Assembly: GCA_965153355.1 (NCBI GenBank)
Contig: OZ231126.1
Span: 25,668,001 to 25,732,000, forward strand
Direction of reading: 5' to 3'
DNA length: 64,000 bases
Source of the DNA: Flaccisagitta enflata
Taxonomy: Eukaryota > Chaetognatha > Sagittoidea > Aphragmophora
Shown here one piece after another: positions 1 through 14,604 of this stretch; positions within the stretch are counted from its first letter, which is position 1, and every line of letters starts with the position of its first letter. Under the pieces are notes generated by a model. It was not told where the DNA came from. It searched no databases and was given only the letters and a program-made list of their open reading frames with translations. Made by a program: the position numbers and the translations under genes.

Positions 1-148
1 TTTACCCCGTTCGCAGAAATGTTTAGCAACTCAGCATTCAATGCTGCTGCTTCCTCGGGACTTATGGATTCCTCTTGAGGGGGAACTAGTCTGCTGCTAG
101 GACTTAGGAGGGAGTTAGCCTGCTTTTAGAAGAGGTGGGGGTGTACTG

Positions 149-290
149 TTAGGGGATAAGGTAGTCGGCTGTTAGGGGATAAGGTAGTCGGCTGTTAGGG
201 GATAAGGTAGTCGGCTGTTAGGGGATAAGGTAGTCGGCTGTTAGGGGATAAGGTGGCCTGCTGTTAGAGGATGAAGTAGCCTGCTTAAAG
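149..290. repeat. 23 bp tandem repeat
   Basis: About five near-identical head-to-tail copies of a 23 bp unit beginning TTAGGGGATAAGG, with the last copies diverging. Bases 1-148 before it are unremarkable and show no gene. Confidence 0.9.
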
Positions 291-356
291 GAGAGACGTG
301 GTAGTTTACCACTTATCTCTACAATCCCAAATAGTCCATATGTCAGTCTGTAACAC

Positions 357-540
357 TTGCTTTTTTGTTTTTGTTTGTTTTTGTTTTGTTTTTGTTTTTT
401 TTTTGTTTGTTTTTGTTTTGTTTTGGTTTTTTTTTTGTGTTTTTTTTTGTGTTTTGTTTTTTTTTGTTTTTTTTTGTTTTTGTTATTTTTTTTTTTTTTT
501 TTTGGTTTTGGTTTTGGTTTTGGTTTTGGTTTTTTTCTTT
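357..540. repeat. T-rich low-complexity tract with GGTTTT run
   Basis: Nearly pure T/G on the + strand. A short run of GGTTTT units lies near 503-535. The open frames across it encode only Phe/Val/Leu runs and are not genes. Confidence 0.9.
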
Positions 541-891
541 TTCATTTTCTTTTCGCGTTCACAGGCAGTATTGTATTGGTGCCTCTATTCACATACATGA
601 TTGGCTTATCATATCACTGCACCTACTACTATTCAGACAAAATGAGTATCCGGCCTTGTTTTTCCCCTTCGCGCGGTATCTTCACAGCAGCAGTCCGCGT
701 ATTATCATAGCGCGTCATAGGATGAATACAGATTACGGAATATCTTACTAATTGCTTCGCATGCGGCTCGAGCATGGCTCAAAGCGGGGAGTCTCTGAGC
801 TGCGCTGTGTGATAACTGATCAGGTCGCTGTGAGAGCATGAGAAAAACGTCAAATATGCAATGACAAACCGGGAAAAAAACTGTTGAACAG
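541..891. other. No gene or repeat recognised
   Basis: Mixed-composition sequence with no convincing coding frame, repeat or RNA gene. Confidence 0.6.
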
Positions 892-1015
892 ATGAGCAAA
901 CAGACGGACAGACAGAGAAACAGACAGACAGACAAACAGACAAACAGACTGACAGACAGACAGACAGTCAAAAAGACAAAAAGACAGACAATCAGACAGA
1001 CAGACAGACAGATAT
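892..1015. repeat. Degenerate CAGA tetranucleotide repeat
   Basis: Repeated CAGA units with scattered substitutions. Similar remnants recur at 2938-3110. Confidence 0.9.
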
Positions 1016-1179
1016 TTCATTCACCCAGCAAACGTGTCAAAGACAAAACCAAGTTTTTTGGTATATTTTCATAACACGCTTGGACTATGAAGTATGAACA
1101 CAATCAAATACATATAAGGGTCTTGCTTAAGGTTCTATCATTTGCTACACAAAATAGTGCACATGTCGATGTGACTTGT

Positions 1180-2705
1180 GTGTGGTTTACGATAAATGGT
1201 GACGTAATCTTGTGACGTGCATATGATACACGCCCGTCTCCTGTTACATTACAAGTAAACTTGTGACATGTATATGGTACACGCCTGTCTCCTGTTATGT
1301 TACAAGTATACTTGTGATGGTTATATGGGTACACGCCTGTTACATTACAAGTATACTTGTGACGTGTATATGGTATATGGTAAATAGTGACGCAAACTTG
1401 TGACGTGCATATGATACACGCCTGTCTTTTGTTATATTACAAGTTTACTTGTGACGTGTGTATGGTTTATGGTAACCGGTAAAGGGTACACGCTTTACTT
1501 CTTATGAAGTGTATATATGGTACCCACCCGTCTTCTCTTACAAGCACACTTGTGACATGTAACTGTACATGTACACGCTTGTCTTCCCTTACAAGCACAC
1601 TTGTGACATGCAACTGTACATGTACACGCGCATCTTCCCTTACAAGCACACTTGTGACATCCTACTGTACAGATACAAGCTCGTCTTCCCTTACAAGCAC
1701 ACTTGTGACATGCAGCTGTACAGATACAAGCTCGTCTTCCCTTACAAGCACACTTGTGACATGCAACTGTACATGTACACGCGCATCTTCCCTTACAAGC
1801 ACACTTGTGACATCCTACTGTACAGATACGAGCTCGTCTTCTCTTACAAGCACACTTGTGACATGTAACTGTACATGTACACGCTCGTCTTCCCTTACAA
1901 GCACACTTGTGACATGCAACTGTACATGTACACGCGCATCTTCCCTTACAAGCACACTTGTGACATCCTACTGTACAGATACGAGCTCGTCTTCCCTTAC
2001 AAGCACACTTGTGACATGCAGCTGTACAGATACAAGCTCGTCTTCCCTTACAAGCACACTTGTGACATGCAACTGTACATGTACACGCGCATCTTCCCTT
2101 ACAAGCACACTTGTGACATCCTACTGTACAGATACGAGCTTGTCTTCCCTTACAAGCACACTTGTGACATGCAGCTGTACAGATACAAGCTCGTCTTCCC
2201 TTACAAGCACACTTGTGACATGCAACTGTACATGTACACGCGCATCTTCCCTTACAAGCACACTTGTGACATCCTACTGTACAGATACGAGCTCGTCTTC
2301 CCTTACAAGCACACTTGTGACATGCAGCTGTACAGATACAAGCTCGTCTTCCCTTACAAGCACACTTGTGACATGCAACTGTACATGTACACGCGCATCT
2401 TCCCTTACAAGCACACTTGTGACATCCTACTGTACAGATACGAGCTCGTCTTCCCTTACAAGCACACTTGTCACATGCAGCTGAACATGTACATGCTCGT
2501 CTTCCCATACAAGCACACTTGTGACGTGTAACTGTACCTACATGCAACTGTACATGTACACACCTGTCTTCCCTTACAAGTCACAAGCATACGTGTGACA
2601 TGCAACTGTATATGAACACACCCGTCTTCCCTTACAAGCACACGTGTGACATGCAACTGTACCTACATCCTACTGTACATGTACACACCCGTCTTCCCTT
2701 ACACG
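1180..2705. repeat. 51 bp minisatellite with three-unit higher-order pattern
   Basis: Core of 51 bp units (~1535-2530), each starting CTTCCCTTACAAGCACACTT. Three sub-types differ in their second half (endings of the type CGCGCAT, GAGCTCGT and AAGCTCGT) and mostly alternate in a fixed order, giving a 153 bp higher-order unit. Diverged members form the left edge (1180-1500) and the right edge (2530-2705). Because 51 is a multiple of 3, frames on both strands stay open for about 1 kb. These are repeat artefacts, not genes. Confidence 0.9.
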
Positions 2706-3775
<1,070 letters not shown>

Positions 3776-4227
3776 TAGCCTTGAGACGTAGAAAAGTGGA
3801 GGAGGAATGGAAGCAGGAAGAACAAACGAAAGAGTGTATAACTAACACAGTAAGAAAGTGAGAAAGAGACAAAGTAAGGCAAATAAAGAGGAAAGAAAGT
3901 AAGACTAAAAAAATAAGGGAGAGGCAAAGAGACAATGTAACTCAGAGAGGCTTCATCAAGAGCCTGGGGGAGCGTAAATCGGGGAAACAGGGATATAGCA
4001 AGACAGAGAGACAGAGAGACAGAGAGACAAATCGCCCTTTGCGGTATCATAGGTTATTTGCCTCTCCGGGGCCGCTGCCCAAAACAATAAGAGAGAATTA
4101 GAGAGGCAAACAAAGAAGGTAAAAGAGAATAAGCGAGAGTGAGGGGAAAGTGACCTGAAAGAGAATGCCTTGGAGTGAGTGTGGGCTGAGGAGGTACAAA
4201 TCCTTTTCTGGAGAATCGTTTCTTTGT
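3776..4227. other. Purine-rich stretch without gene; family 2 fragment
   Basis: GA-rich sequence. A fragment of the family 2 end (GGGGCCGCTGCCC) lies near 4067-4081. Confidence 0.6.
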
Positions 4228-6197
4228 TTAATTGCCGTTGCCATTGCCAATACCATTGCCAATGCCATTTCCATTGCCATTGCCATTGCCATTGCCATTG
4301 CCTTGGCCATTGCCATTGCCATTGCCATTGCCATTGCCATTGCCATTGCCTTGGCCATTGCCATTGCCATTGCCATTGCCATTGCCATTGCCATTGCCAT
4401 TGCCATTGCCATTGCCAATGCCATTGCCATTGCCATTGCCATTGCCATTGCCATTGCCATTGCAATTGCCATTTCCATTGCTATTGCCATTGCCATTGCC
4501 ATTGCCTTGGCCATTGCCATTGCCATTGCCATTGCCATTGCCATTGCCATTGCCATTGCCTTCGCCATTGCCATTGCCATTGCCATTGCCATTGCCATTG
4601 CCATTGCCATTGCCATTGCCATTGCCATTGCCATTGCCATTGCCATTGCCATTGCCATTGCCATTGCCATTGCCATTGCCATTGCCATTGCCATTTCCAT
4701 TGCCATTGCCATTGCCTTCGCCATTGTCATTGCCATTGCCATTGCCATTGCCTTAGACATTGTCATTGCCATTGCCATTGCCATTGCCTTAGCCATTGCC
4801 ATTGCCATTGCCATTGCCATTGCCATTGCCATTGCCATTGCCATTGCCATTGCCATTGCCATTGCCATTGCCATTGCCATTGCCATTGCCATTGCCATTG
4901 CCATTGCCATTGCCATTGCCATTGCCTTGGCCATTGCCATTGCCATTGCCATTGCCATTGCCATTGCCATTGCCTTGGCCATTGCCATTGCCATTGCCAT
5001 TGCCATTGCCATTGCCATCGCCATTGCCATTGCCATTGCCAATGCCAATGCCATTGCCATTGCCATTGCCATTGCCATTGCAATTGCCATTTCCATTGCT
5101 ATTGCCATTGCCATTGCCATTGCCTTGGCCATTGCCATTGCCATTGCCATTGCCATTGCCATTGCCATTGCCATTGCCATTGCCTTCGCCATTGTCATTG
5201 CCATTGCCATTGCCATTGCCTTAGACATTGCCATTACATTACATTACCATTGCCATTGCCATTGCCGCTATTGCCATTGCTATTGCTCGTCATTGCCATT
5301 GCCATTGCCATTGCCATTTCCATTGCCATTGCCATTGCCTTCATTGCCATTGCCATTGCCATTGCCATTGCCATTGCCTTTGCCATTGCCATTGCCATTG
5401 CCATTGCCATTGCATTGCCATTGACATGGCTATTGCCATTACCATTGCCATTGATTGCTATTGCCATTGCTATTGCCACGCCATTGCCATTGCCACGCCA
5501 TTGCCATTGCCATTTCATTGCCATTGCCATTTTTTGCCATTGCCTTGCCATTGCCATTGCCATTGCCATTGCCATTGCTCGTGCCTTCGCCATTGCCATT
5601 GCCATTGCCATTGCCATTGCCATTGCCATTGCCATTGCCATTGCCATTGCCATTGCTCTTGCCTTCGCCATTGCCATTGCCATTGCCATTGCCATTAATA
5701 CACATTGCATTGCCATTGCTATTGCCTTCGCCATTGCCATTGCATTGCCATTGCCATTGCCATTACCATTGCCATTGCCTTCATTGCCATTGCCATTGTT
5801 ATTGCCTTCGCCATTGCCTTAGCCATTGCCATTATTGCCACGTTATTGCCATTGCCGGCCATTGTTACCATTCGCCACTGCCATTGCCATTGCTACTTGC
5901 CTTGGCCATTGCCATTTGCCATTGCCATTGCCATTGCTATTGCCTTGCCATTGCCATTGCCATTGCCATTGCCATTGCCATTGCCATTGCCATTACCATT
6001 GCCATTGCCATTGCCATTGCCATTGCCATTGCCATTGCCATTGCCATTGCCATTGCCATTGCTATTGCCATTGCTATTGCCTTCGCCATTGCCATTGCCA
6101 TTGCCATTGCCATTGCCATTACCATTGCCATTGCCTTAGCCATTGCCTTAGCCATTGCCATTGCTATTGCCTTAGCCAATGCCTTAGCCAATGCCAG
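4228..6197. repeat. (ATTGCC)n hexanucleotide array, about 2 kb
   Basis: Nearly continuous ATTGCC units with interspersed single-base variants (TTGGCC, TTCGCC, TTAGCC). The second half, after about 5230, is broken by small indels that change the phase. The period keeps all frames open on both strands (Pro-Leu, Ala-Ile, Met-Ala and similar), so long open frames here are not evidence of genes. Confidence 0.97.
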
Positions 6198-7019
6198 TGC
6201 AACGCGGATGGACTGTTTCTTCACTACAGGTACACTGTTTTTGCTGAATCAGGGCTGGATTTCCGTTGTACTTCTGTTTTAAGTTTAATGTCGTTTAGCT
6301 GCTGTCATCCTGCTAAATCGTGGTACATAACTCGGCTATTTGCACGCGAATCGCGACTGGTATATTGCCCCTGTTTCAAAAATATCCCTAACATAAAAGA
6401 ATGATCTAAATTTGTTCGCTGAAATTTCGCAAATTTGTTCAATTCAAATTTACGACCAATTACGAGTTTCAATCAACTAAGTAATGAGCAGAGAAAGCAT
6501 AAATTCATTAAATGTCGCGTGTTGTTCCAACGGCAAAACAAATCTCAATATCTCAAAATTACAGCGGAACACAAACAAACACAATTGCGCAAAAGAAAAA
6601 ACACATTCGAAAAAAAGACGACTTCAAAAAAAGGCGAGAATTTCTGCGTATTAATATAGCCAGTAAGTTATCACCACCTTTCTAAATCCTAAATCATCAT
6701 TTATCAAGCGCCATCAGTGATGGTCCATCACCTTTTGGGCCTTGAGACTGGAATTTGGGCCTTCAGACTGGGATTTGAGGGGGTAAGGAAAAAGAAGGAG
6801 AGGGAGGAGAAGGAGGAGAAGGAGGCGGAGGAGAAAATTCCCCATATGTGTGAAAGCAAAGGTCATCGACTGCTTCGGGGCCGCTGCCCTGCTTCCCCTT
6901 CAACTTCAAGCACATCCTACTTAGGCAGGGCACGGGTTCCGCTGACCATCTGACGCTTTTACGATTATTTATATTACATCCACCTATGAAAACAATCCCA
7001 ATATCCCAATGTGCTTAAA
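6198..7019. other. No gene; inverted fragment of family 2 repeat
   Basis: Unremarkable except for 6867-6952, which matches the end and linker of the family 2 element (GGGGCCGCTGCCCTGCTTCC and the GCTGACCATCTGACG side). A short AGGAGA tract lies near 6790-6835. Confidence 0.6.
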
Positions 7020-7660
7020 TCAGGAACCTGTAAGGATCCTCTACCCAACTCTTTCCACCCATAACCACCACTTTCCACCATCTCATTGTCCTTATATCAC
7101 CACCTATGAACTTCCTATATTTTACTCAACTCTATCCACCTATAACCACCACTTTCTATCATCAAACTTCCCTTAAATCACCATGTCAACTACATCTCTC
7201 AACTCTATTACCTACCACCTACCACGTTCCAGCCGCCAAAGTACCACGTACCACCTTCCACCTACTACCTACCACTTACAACCATCCACCATAAATCATC
7301 CACCATCCACCTACCACCTACCACCTAGGCACCTACCTCCATCCACCATCCACCATCTACCTTCTATCATCCAACATCCACCTACTACCTTCCACCATCC
7401 ACCATCCACCATTACTTACCACCATCCACCATCCACCATCCACCTACCACCTACCACCTACCACCATCCAACATCCACCATCCACCTACCACCTACCACC
7501 TACCAACTACCAACTACCTCCTACCACCATCCACCATCCATCATCCACCATCCACCATTCTCCATCCACCATCCACCATCCACCATCCACCATCCACCAT
7601 CCACCATCCACCATCCACCTACCACCTTCCACCTACATCCTTGCACGTTCCGCCTTTGCG
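7020..7660. repeat. CCACCATCCA / CCACCTACCA low-complexity repeat
   Basis: Pyrimidine-plus-A degenerate tandem repeats of 5-10 bp. The frame reading His-Pro-Pro-Ser-Thr-Ile is a repeat artefact. Confidence 0.9.
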
Positions 7661-8160
7661 CTTGCAATGAATAGAGAAAGAGAATTGTGCTCTAAGCATA
7701 AAAAACAAAACAACAAACACAAACTTAGAGCCAAACGATTGGACGGAATAACTGAACAACAACACAGGGCCCATTTAAGTCATAATGTTTTTACAAAAAA
7801 AAAAAGTAATTACTTTTGCCCAGGGGCGAAGAAGACCATCACGAATAGCCACGCCAATCTCTCTTTATTGGTCATGTGCACTCTATACCTCCCTTTGTCA
7901 GTTGTTCAGTTGTTCAGTTGGTTCGTCAGTCCAGTCATCATGCCGTCAGTCGGGTTTTTTTTACACTCATTTTTTCGCAATACTGCCCCTGCCCATCCAT
8001 CCGCGACTGGGGGTCTGTGGTTCTGGCCTTATTTGAAGCCCAAGTGGAATCTTAAATGAACCAGTGGCTGTCGCCAAACATGTGAATTGCAGGTGCAATT
8101 GACAACATGTTTAGTGGAAATACTTAAATTTTATTTTGTAATACTAAAACAAGAAGTGAG
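7661..8160. other. No gene; fragment of family 1 repeat
   Basis: A partial family 1 copy lies at about 7975-8035 (CTGCCCCTGCCCATCC, then CCGCGACTGG, then TGGCCTT). Nothing else was recognised. Confidence 0.55.
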
Positions 8161-10000
8161 AACATAAGATTAGGAAATAATAGAGAAATAAAAGCCATAT
8201 TCATGTTGAGAAAGACAAGGGAAGAACTGAAGAACATTACCCATATTCATTAAGGGAGAGAGAAGGGAAAAACAGAGAAACAAAAGCCATACTCATAAAG
8301 TGAAAAACAAGGAAAAACTGAAAAACATTACCCATATTTATATAGGGAGAGACAAGGGAAGGACAGAGAAACAAAAGCCATATTGATATAGGGAAAGACA
8401 AAGAGGAGCTGAAAAATACACACATATTCATATAAGGGAAAACAATGGATAAACAGAGAAACAAAAGCCATACTGAAACAGGAAAGACAAGCGAAGAGTT
8501 GAAAAACATTACTCATATTCACATAGGGAGAGACAAGGGAAGGACAAAGAAACAAAAGCCATATTGATGTAGGAGAAGACAACGGAAGAACTGAAAAACA
8601 TTACCCATATTCATACAGGGAAAGACAAGGGAAGGACAAAGAAACAAAAACCATATTGATGTAGGGGAAGACAAGGGAAGAACTGAAAAACATTACCCAT
8701 ATTCATATAGGGAAAGACAAGGGAAGAACAGAGAAACAAAAGCCATATTGATGTAGGGGAAGACAAGGGAAGAACTGAAAAACATTACCCATATTCATAC
8801 AGGGAAAAACAAGGGAAGATCAGAGAAACAAAAGCTATATTGATATAGGGGAAGACAAGGGAAGAACTGAAAAACATTACCCATATTCATATAGGGAAAG
8901 ACAAGGGAAGAACAGAGAAACAAAAACCATATTGATGTAGGGGAAGACAAGGGAAGGACTGAAAAACATTACCCATATTCATACAGGGAAAGACAAGGGA
9001 AGGACAAAGAAACAAAAGCCATATTGATGTAGGGGAAGACAAGGGAAGAACTGAAAAACATTACCCATATTCATATAGGGAAAGACAAGGGAAGAACAGA
9101 GAAACAAAAGCCATATTGATGTAGGGGAAGACAAGGGAAGAACTGAAAAACATTACCCATATTCATACAGGGAAAGACAAGGGAAAATCAGAGAAGAAAA
9201 GCTATATTGATATAGGGAAAGATAAGGGGAAAATTGAAAAACAATACCCATATTCATATAGGGAAAGACAAGGGAAGGACAAAGAAACAAAAGCCATATT
9301 GATGTAGGGGAAGACAAGGGAAGAACTGAAAACATTACCCATATTCATATAGGGAAAGACAAGGGTAGAACAGAGAAACAAAAACCATATTGATGTAGGG
9401 GAAGACAAGGGAAGAACTGAAAAACATTACCCATATTCATACAGGGAAAGACAAGGGAAGGACAAAGAAACAAAAGCCATATTGATGTAGGGGAAGACAA
9501 GGGAAGAACTGAAAAACATTACCCATATTCATATAGGGAAAGACAAGGGAAGAACAGAGAAACAAAAGCCATATTGATATAAGGGAAAACAAGGGAAGAA
9601 CTGAAAAACATTACCCATATTCATACAGGGAAAGACAAGGGAAGATCAGAGAAACAAAAGCCATGTTGATATAGGGAAAGACAAGGGGAGAACTGAAAAA
9701 CAATACCCATATTCATATAGGGAGAGACAAGGGAGGAACTGAAAAACATTACCCATATTCATACAGGGAAAGACAAGGGAAGGATAGAGAAACAAAAGCC
9801 ATATTGATAAAGGGGAAGATAAGGGAAGATTTGAAAAACATTACCCATAATCATATAGGGAAAGACAAAGGATGAACTGAAAAACATTTCCCATATTCTC
9901 ATAGGGAAAGACAAGGGAAGGACAGAGAAACAAAAGCCATGTTCTTATAGGAATAGACAAGGGAAGGACAAGGGAAGGACAAGGGAAAGACAGCGAAAAA
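8161..10000. repeat. ~92 bp tandem satellite
   Basis: About 19 degenerate units of roughly 92 bp. Each contains ACATTACCCATATTCATA, GGGAAAGACAAGGGAAG and AGCCATATTGATGTAGGGGA. The spacing between consecutive GAACTGAAAAACATT motifs (for example 8587, 8679, 8772) gives the period. The array is purine-rich with no gene. Confidence 0.9.
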
Positions 10001-10309
10001 CAAAACCCTACTTTCAAAGAGAGTGGAGAGTGGAAGGAAAAAAAAGGAAAAAAAAAAAGAAAAACAGAAAAACATTTTGTGGAGTTATAGTGAATTGCTT
10101 AACGCAATTCACAACCAATACCTCAGTCTCATTCTTCATTTAGACCTCTATTGTTACTAAGAAGAAGAAGATTTTCTGTATTGCTTCACCCCATATTTTC
10201 CAATTTCTTCAGCTTTCTCTTTTTTTACAAATGTGAAACAATAAAGGGCTTTTCTCCACAATTTGAGCCTGAGTGAAGTTTGAGGCATCCAAGCTCAACA
10301 TCTGCAAGT
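10001..10309. other. Transition between satellites
   Basis: Starts purine-rich, then unique sequence. No coding frame of interest. Confidence 0.5.
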
Positions 10310-11425
10310 CACGAGACGTGCATAACGTGGCTTTCCCTACACCAATGCTATTCCCTGCTATATTGTCAGTCGAATATTTTATGAGAATGTTCCCCTACAC
10401 CCATGCTATGACATACTAGATTGTCAGTAAAATATGTTGTGTGAGTGTTATGTGAGATCTGAGTTGTTAGTCGGGCAATTAGTATGGATGTCAGATGACT
10501 TTTCCTTGCCACATGCAGTGGCTGACATGGCTTCCACTACACCGATGCTATGCCATGCTAGATCATCAGTCGCTTATGTTACGTGAGTGTTATGTGAGTT
10601 GTTATTTGGGCATTGCCGCATCAGTATGAATGTCATAAGACTTTTCCTTGTCACATGACGTGGCTGACGTGGCCTCCTCTACACCGCCATGCTATGCCAT
10701 GCTAGATCGTCATGTCACTGGGATGTGTAACATGAGTGTTTTGTGAGTTGTCAGTTGGGCATTGCCGCATTATTGTGAATGTCAGATGACTTTTTCTTGT
10801 CATCTGACGCGGCTGACATGGCTTCCACTACGCCCATGCTATGCCATGCTAGATCGTAACTGGGATGTGTAACATGAGTGTTTTGTGAGTTGTCAGTTGG
10901 GCATTGCCGCATTATTGTGAATGTCAGATGACTTTTTCTTGTCATATGATGTGGCTGACATGGCTTCCACTACACCCATGCTATGCAATGCTAGATTGTC
11001 ACTGGGATGTGTAACATGAGTGTTTTGTGAGTTGTCAGTTGGGCATTGCCGCATTATTGTGAATGTCAGATGACTTTTTCTTGTCATATGATGTGGCTGA
11101 CATGGCTTCCACTACACCCATGCTATGCCATGCTAGATTGTCACTGGGATGTGTTACATGAGTGTTTTGTGAGTTGTCAGTTGGGCATTGCCGCATTAGT
11201 ATGAATGTCAGATGACTTTTTCTTGTCACATGACGTGGCTGACGTGGCCTATTCTACACCTCTATGCTATGCCATGCTAGATCGTCACTGGGATGTGTTA
11301 CATGAGTGTTTTGTGAGTTGTCAGTTGGGCATTGCCGCATTAGTATGAATGTCAGATGACTTTTCCTTTTTATATGACGTGTCTTCCCCTACACCCATGC
11401 TATGCCATGCTATATCGTCATTCGA
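10310..11425. repeat. 142 bp tandem satellite
   Basis: Units contain GTTGTCAGTTGGGCATTGCC, GTGGCTGACATGGCTTCC and CACCCATGCTATGCCATGCT. The three best-preserved units are offset by exactly 142 bp. Units become diverged towards both edges. Confidence 0.9.
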
Positions 11426-12320
<895 letters not shown>

Positions 12321-12892
12321 CTAATGTTACATTCTCTAAGTATCTCTTTTCTATCTTTATTTTTCATGTCTGTATCTTTGGGGACGTGTTTCTGTTTGTT
12401 CACTCGCTCTGCAGCGCTAAGCTTGCTTCACTTGCTGATTCCATTGATAGGCTCACTCAATCATTTTGCCCACTCCCTCATAGGACAGTTGAAACTCATG
12501 AATATGTGTTCACACTGAAAACGTGTTTAACGGGTCAACCGTTTTTTCACTAGAAACACACTATGACTCTTTCACCTCTTTTTTTCTGCATCTTTTCCTA
12601 TTTTCAGTTGTCACAGAAGAGAGTGAGCAGAGTGAGCAGAGTGAGTGCGTGGATGAAGCAAGCTAGCAGAGTGCTGTGATACCATAGAGCCAAGTGAGTG
12701 GTGTGAGCGAACAAAAACAAAGAGGTAACGAGCCACAGCGTGAACCAACGCAGTTATCCCAAAGAGATATACAGCCTTTCTTCTCCTGGCACTACAGAAA
12801 GGAATTCTTTTGAGATTAGATTTAGATGCAGCTTTTGATACTGTGAAGTTGGTTTACAAGCGGAGAGGAGCAGAGAGGATTTTTTTGGCTTT
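12321..12892. other. No gene recognised
   Basis: Mixed sequence with short purine repeats (GAGTGAGCA near 12620). No convincing coding frame. Confidence 0.5.
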
Positions 12893-13026
12893 TGTTAGTC
12901 GCGGAAACGCGACTCCACACGTTGCCGAGTCGGTCGGTAGGTAACATTTTTGAACTCCGAGCAGTTTTGGCATTACTACTCCTGCCCAACCATCTGCGAC
13001 TGGATTGCCGTGTATCCGGCCTTGTT
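12893..13026 (+). repeat. Family 1 dispersed repeat, near-complete short copy
   Basis: Starts with a hairpin (TTAGTCGCG, short loop, CGCGACTCC). A GTCGGTCGGTAGG tract and TCCTGCCCAACCATC follow, and the copy ends CGACTGGATTGCCGTGTATC then CGGCCTTGTT. The same order of blocks recurs in at least six other places in the window. Confidence 0.75.
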
Positions 13027-13259
13027 GTTAAACGACAGCGCAATAACTTCTTACTAGAATATCAACAAGATTTTCTTTTCATGATGACATCGAAACATCC
13101 TCACTTGGATGGTTGGATTATAATTTACGGAACATGCAGAATGTTTGTATGATGTTTTAATAAAATACCATAAGAAAAGAAGGTCCTGATATCAAGAATG
13201 GAAGACATGTAGAAAAGAGATTAGGCCCAAATTCGGGTTGGAGTCGAGTACCCGGTGTG

Positions 13260-13760
13260 GCATAAGGGATCGTTTTGTCGAATGTGATCTGTTCATGATA
13301 GAAGGCCCCGTTCACATTTGAGGACCTGGCGCGGTGGCAAAAGGTGTTGTCAAATGTGAGTTTAGGTGCTGTTCACATAGAAGGACCTGATTTGGTCTGA
13401 TTTAGTCATGATAGAAGGTGCAGTTCAGATTTGAGGACCTTGTGGCATTAGGGATCATTTTGTCGCATGTGATCTGTTCATGGTAGAAGGTGCTGATTGC
13501 ATTTGAAGCCCTGGTGGTATAAGGGATTGTTTTGTCAAAGGTGATCAGTTCATGACGTTGATAGAAGGCGTTTTTCACATTTAAGGTACATTTTATAGAA
13601 AATGATCTGCTTATCATAGGTAACTCCATTCTCATCTAAGCTGAGGACTTTGTGGCTCAAGGGACTGTTTTGTTGAATGTGTTCATGATCGAAGGCGCTG
13701 TTAACATTTGAGAACTAGTTTAACAAATATGATTTGCTTATGATAGAAGAATATGTTATT
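13260..13760. repeat. Degenerate ~80-90 bp tandem repeat
   Basis: Diverged copies carrying TTTTGTCGAATGTGATCTG, TTCATGATAGAAGG and TTCACATTTGAGGACCT. Confidence 0.7.
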
Positions 13761-13860
13761 GTCGTTTGAGTTTTTCTGCTTAAAGGATATCAACAGACCC
13801 TAAAAAATTTTAGCATTATTTCATATCATGCATGTGAGCAATATCATTGCATAATGTAAA

Positions 13861-14020
13861 TGCATACTGGAAAAGGAATTATAACCGCAATTGTCTCTTG
13901 AACTTTTCTTTTTTGCACATATTAAGAATACTTTTGCACAACATAAACGTACCCTAAAAAGGGGAGTTTTGTAAGGAATTACGGCTGCAATTGTCTCTTG
14001 AATTTCCCCGCTTTGCGTAT
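13861..14020. repeat. Imperfect ~100 bp tandem duplication
   Basis: AAGGAATTATAACCGCAATT plus GTCTCTTGAA (from 13873) recurs about 100 bp later (from 13974) with a few substitutions. Confidence 0.65.
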
Positions 14021-14039
14021 TTGTTTTTATGGTGGCTTT

Positions 14040-14604
14040 TATTGTCGTCTGCTTGTCTTGGAAACACAGAAAAGATGAAGACGAAAAAGAGGCAAACTTG
14101 AGGGGCAAGGAGGTGGATGAGGAGATGAGAGGAAGACTAGGGGAAGACAGACTGAAGGGGGAGAAGTTAACAAGGAGAAAGGGAAGGCAGACTCAAAGGG
14201 TAGAGGTGGAGGAGAAAAGACAAGCTCAAAAGGAGAAGGTAAAGGAAACAAGGCCTAGTAGGCCAATAAGGTGCGACGTATGGATCGTCAAACAAATGCG
14301 TTACCTGACCGACAGACCAACCAACCGACGGACACAGCCAGTTATAGAGGTACATTGTTGCACCTAAAAAGACAAAGACAAAGAGGAGGCAAACCTAGGG
14401 GGAGGAAAGCGGAGGGAGAAAAAAGGTAGACAAAGGGGAGGCAAGCTCAAGGGGCAAAAAAGGGGTGGGGAAGAGAAGAGAAAGACAAAAGGAAGGCAGC
14501 TTTAATGGGAGGGGTGGAGGAGGAAAGAGGAAGAGGAAGGGGAGGCAGACTCAAAGGGAAGAGGTAGAGGAGAAAAGACAAGCTCAAGAGGGGAGAGGCA
14601 AAGG
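14040..14604. repeat. Purine-rich tract enclosing a family 1 copy
   Basis: GA-rich low-complexity sequence. A family 1 copy in the reverse orientation lies at about 14251-14372 (AAGGCCTAG end, CCGACAGACCAACC tract, GTTGCACCTAAAAAG hairpin end). Confidence 0.65.

Noticed and set aside
1104-1334. Array of similar units resembling a CRISPR-like repeat/spacer pattern
   Set aside because: Units are contiguous tandem minisatellite copies without unique spacers, in a eukaryotic context.
1495-2547. 350-aa Cys-rich frame on the minus strand and 326-aa Ser/Thr frame on the plus strand
   Set aside because: Both are translations of the 51 bp minisatellite (17 codons per unit). There is no unique N- or C-terminal domain.
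4165-6282. Very long open frames encoding Pro-Leu, Ala-Ile, Met-Ala and Cys-His repeats
   Set aside because: They are all readings of one ATTGCC array. The period is divisible by 3, so every frame on both strands stays open without selection.
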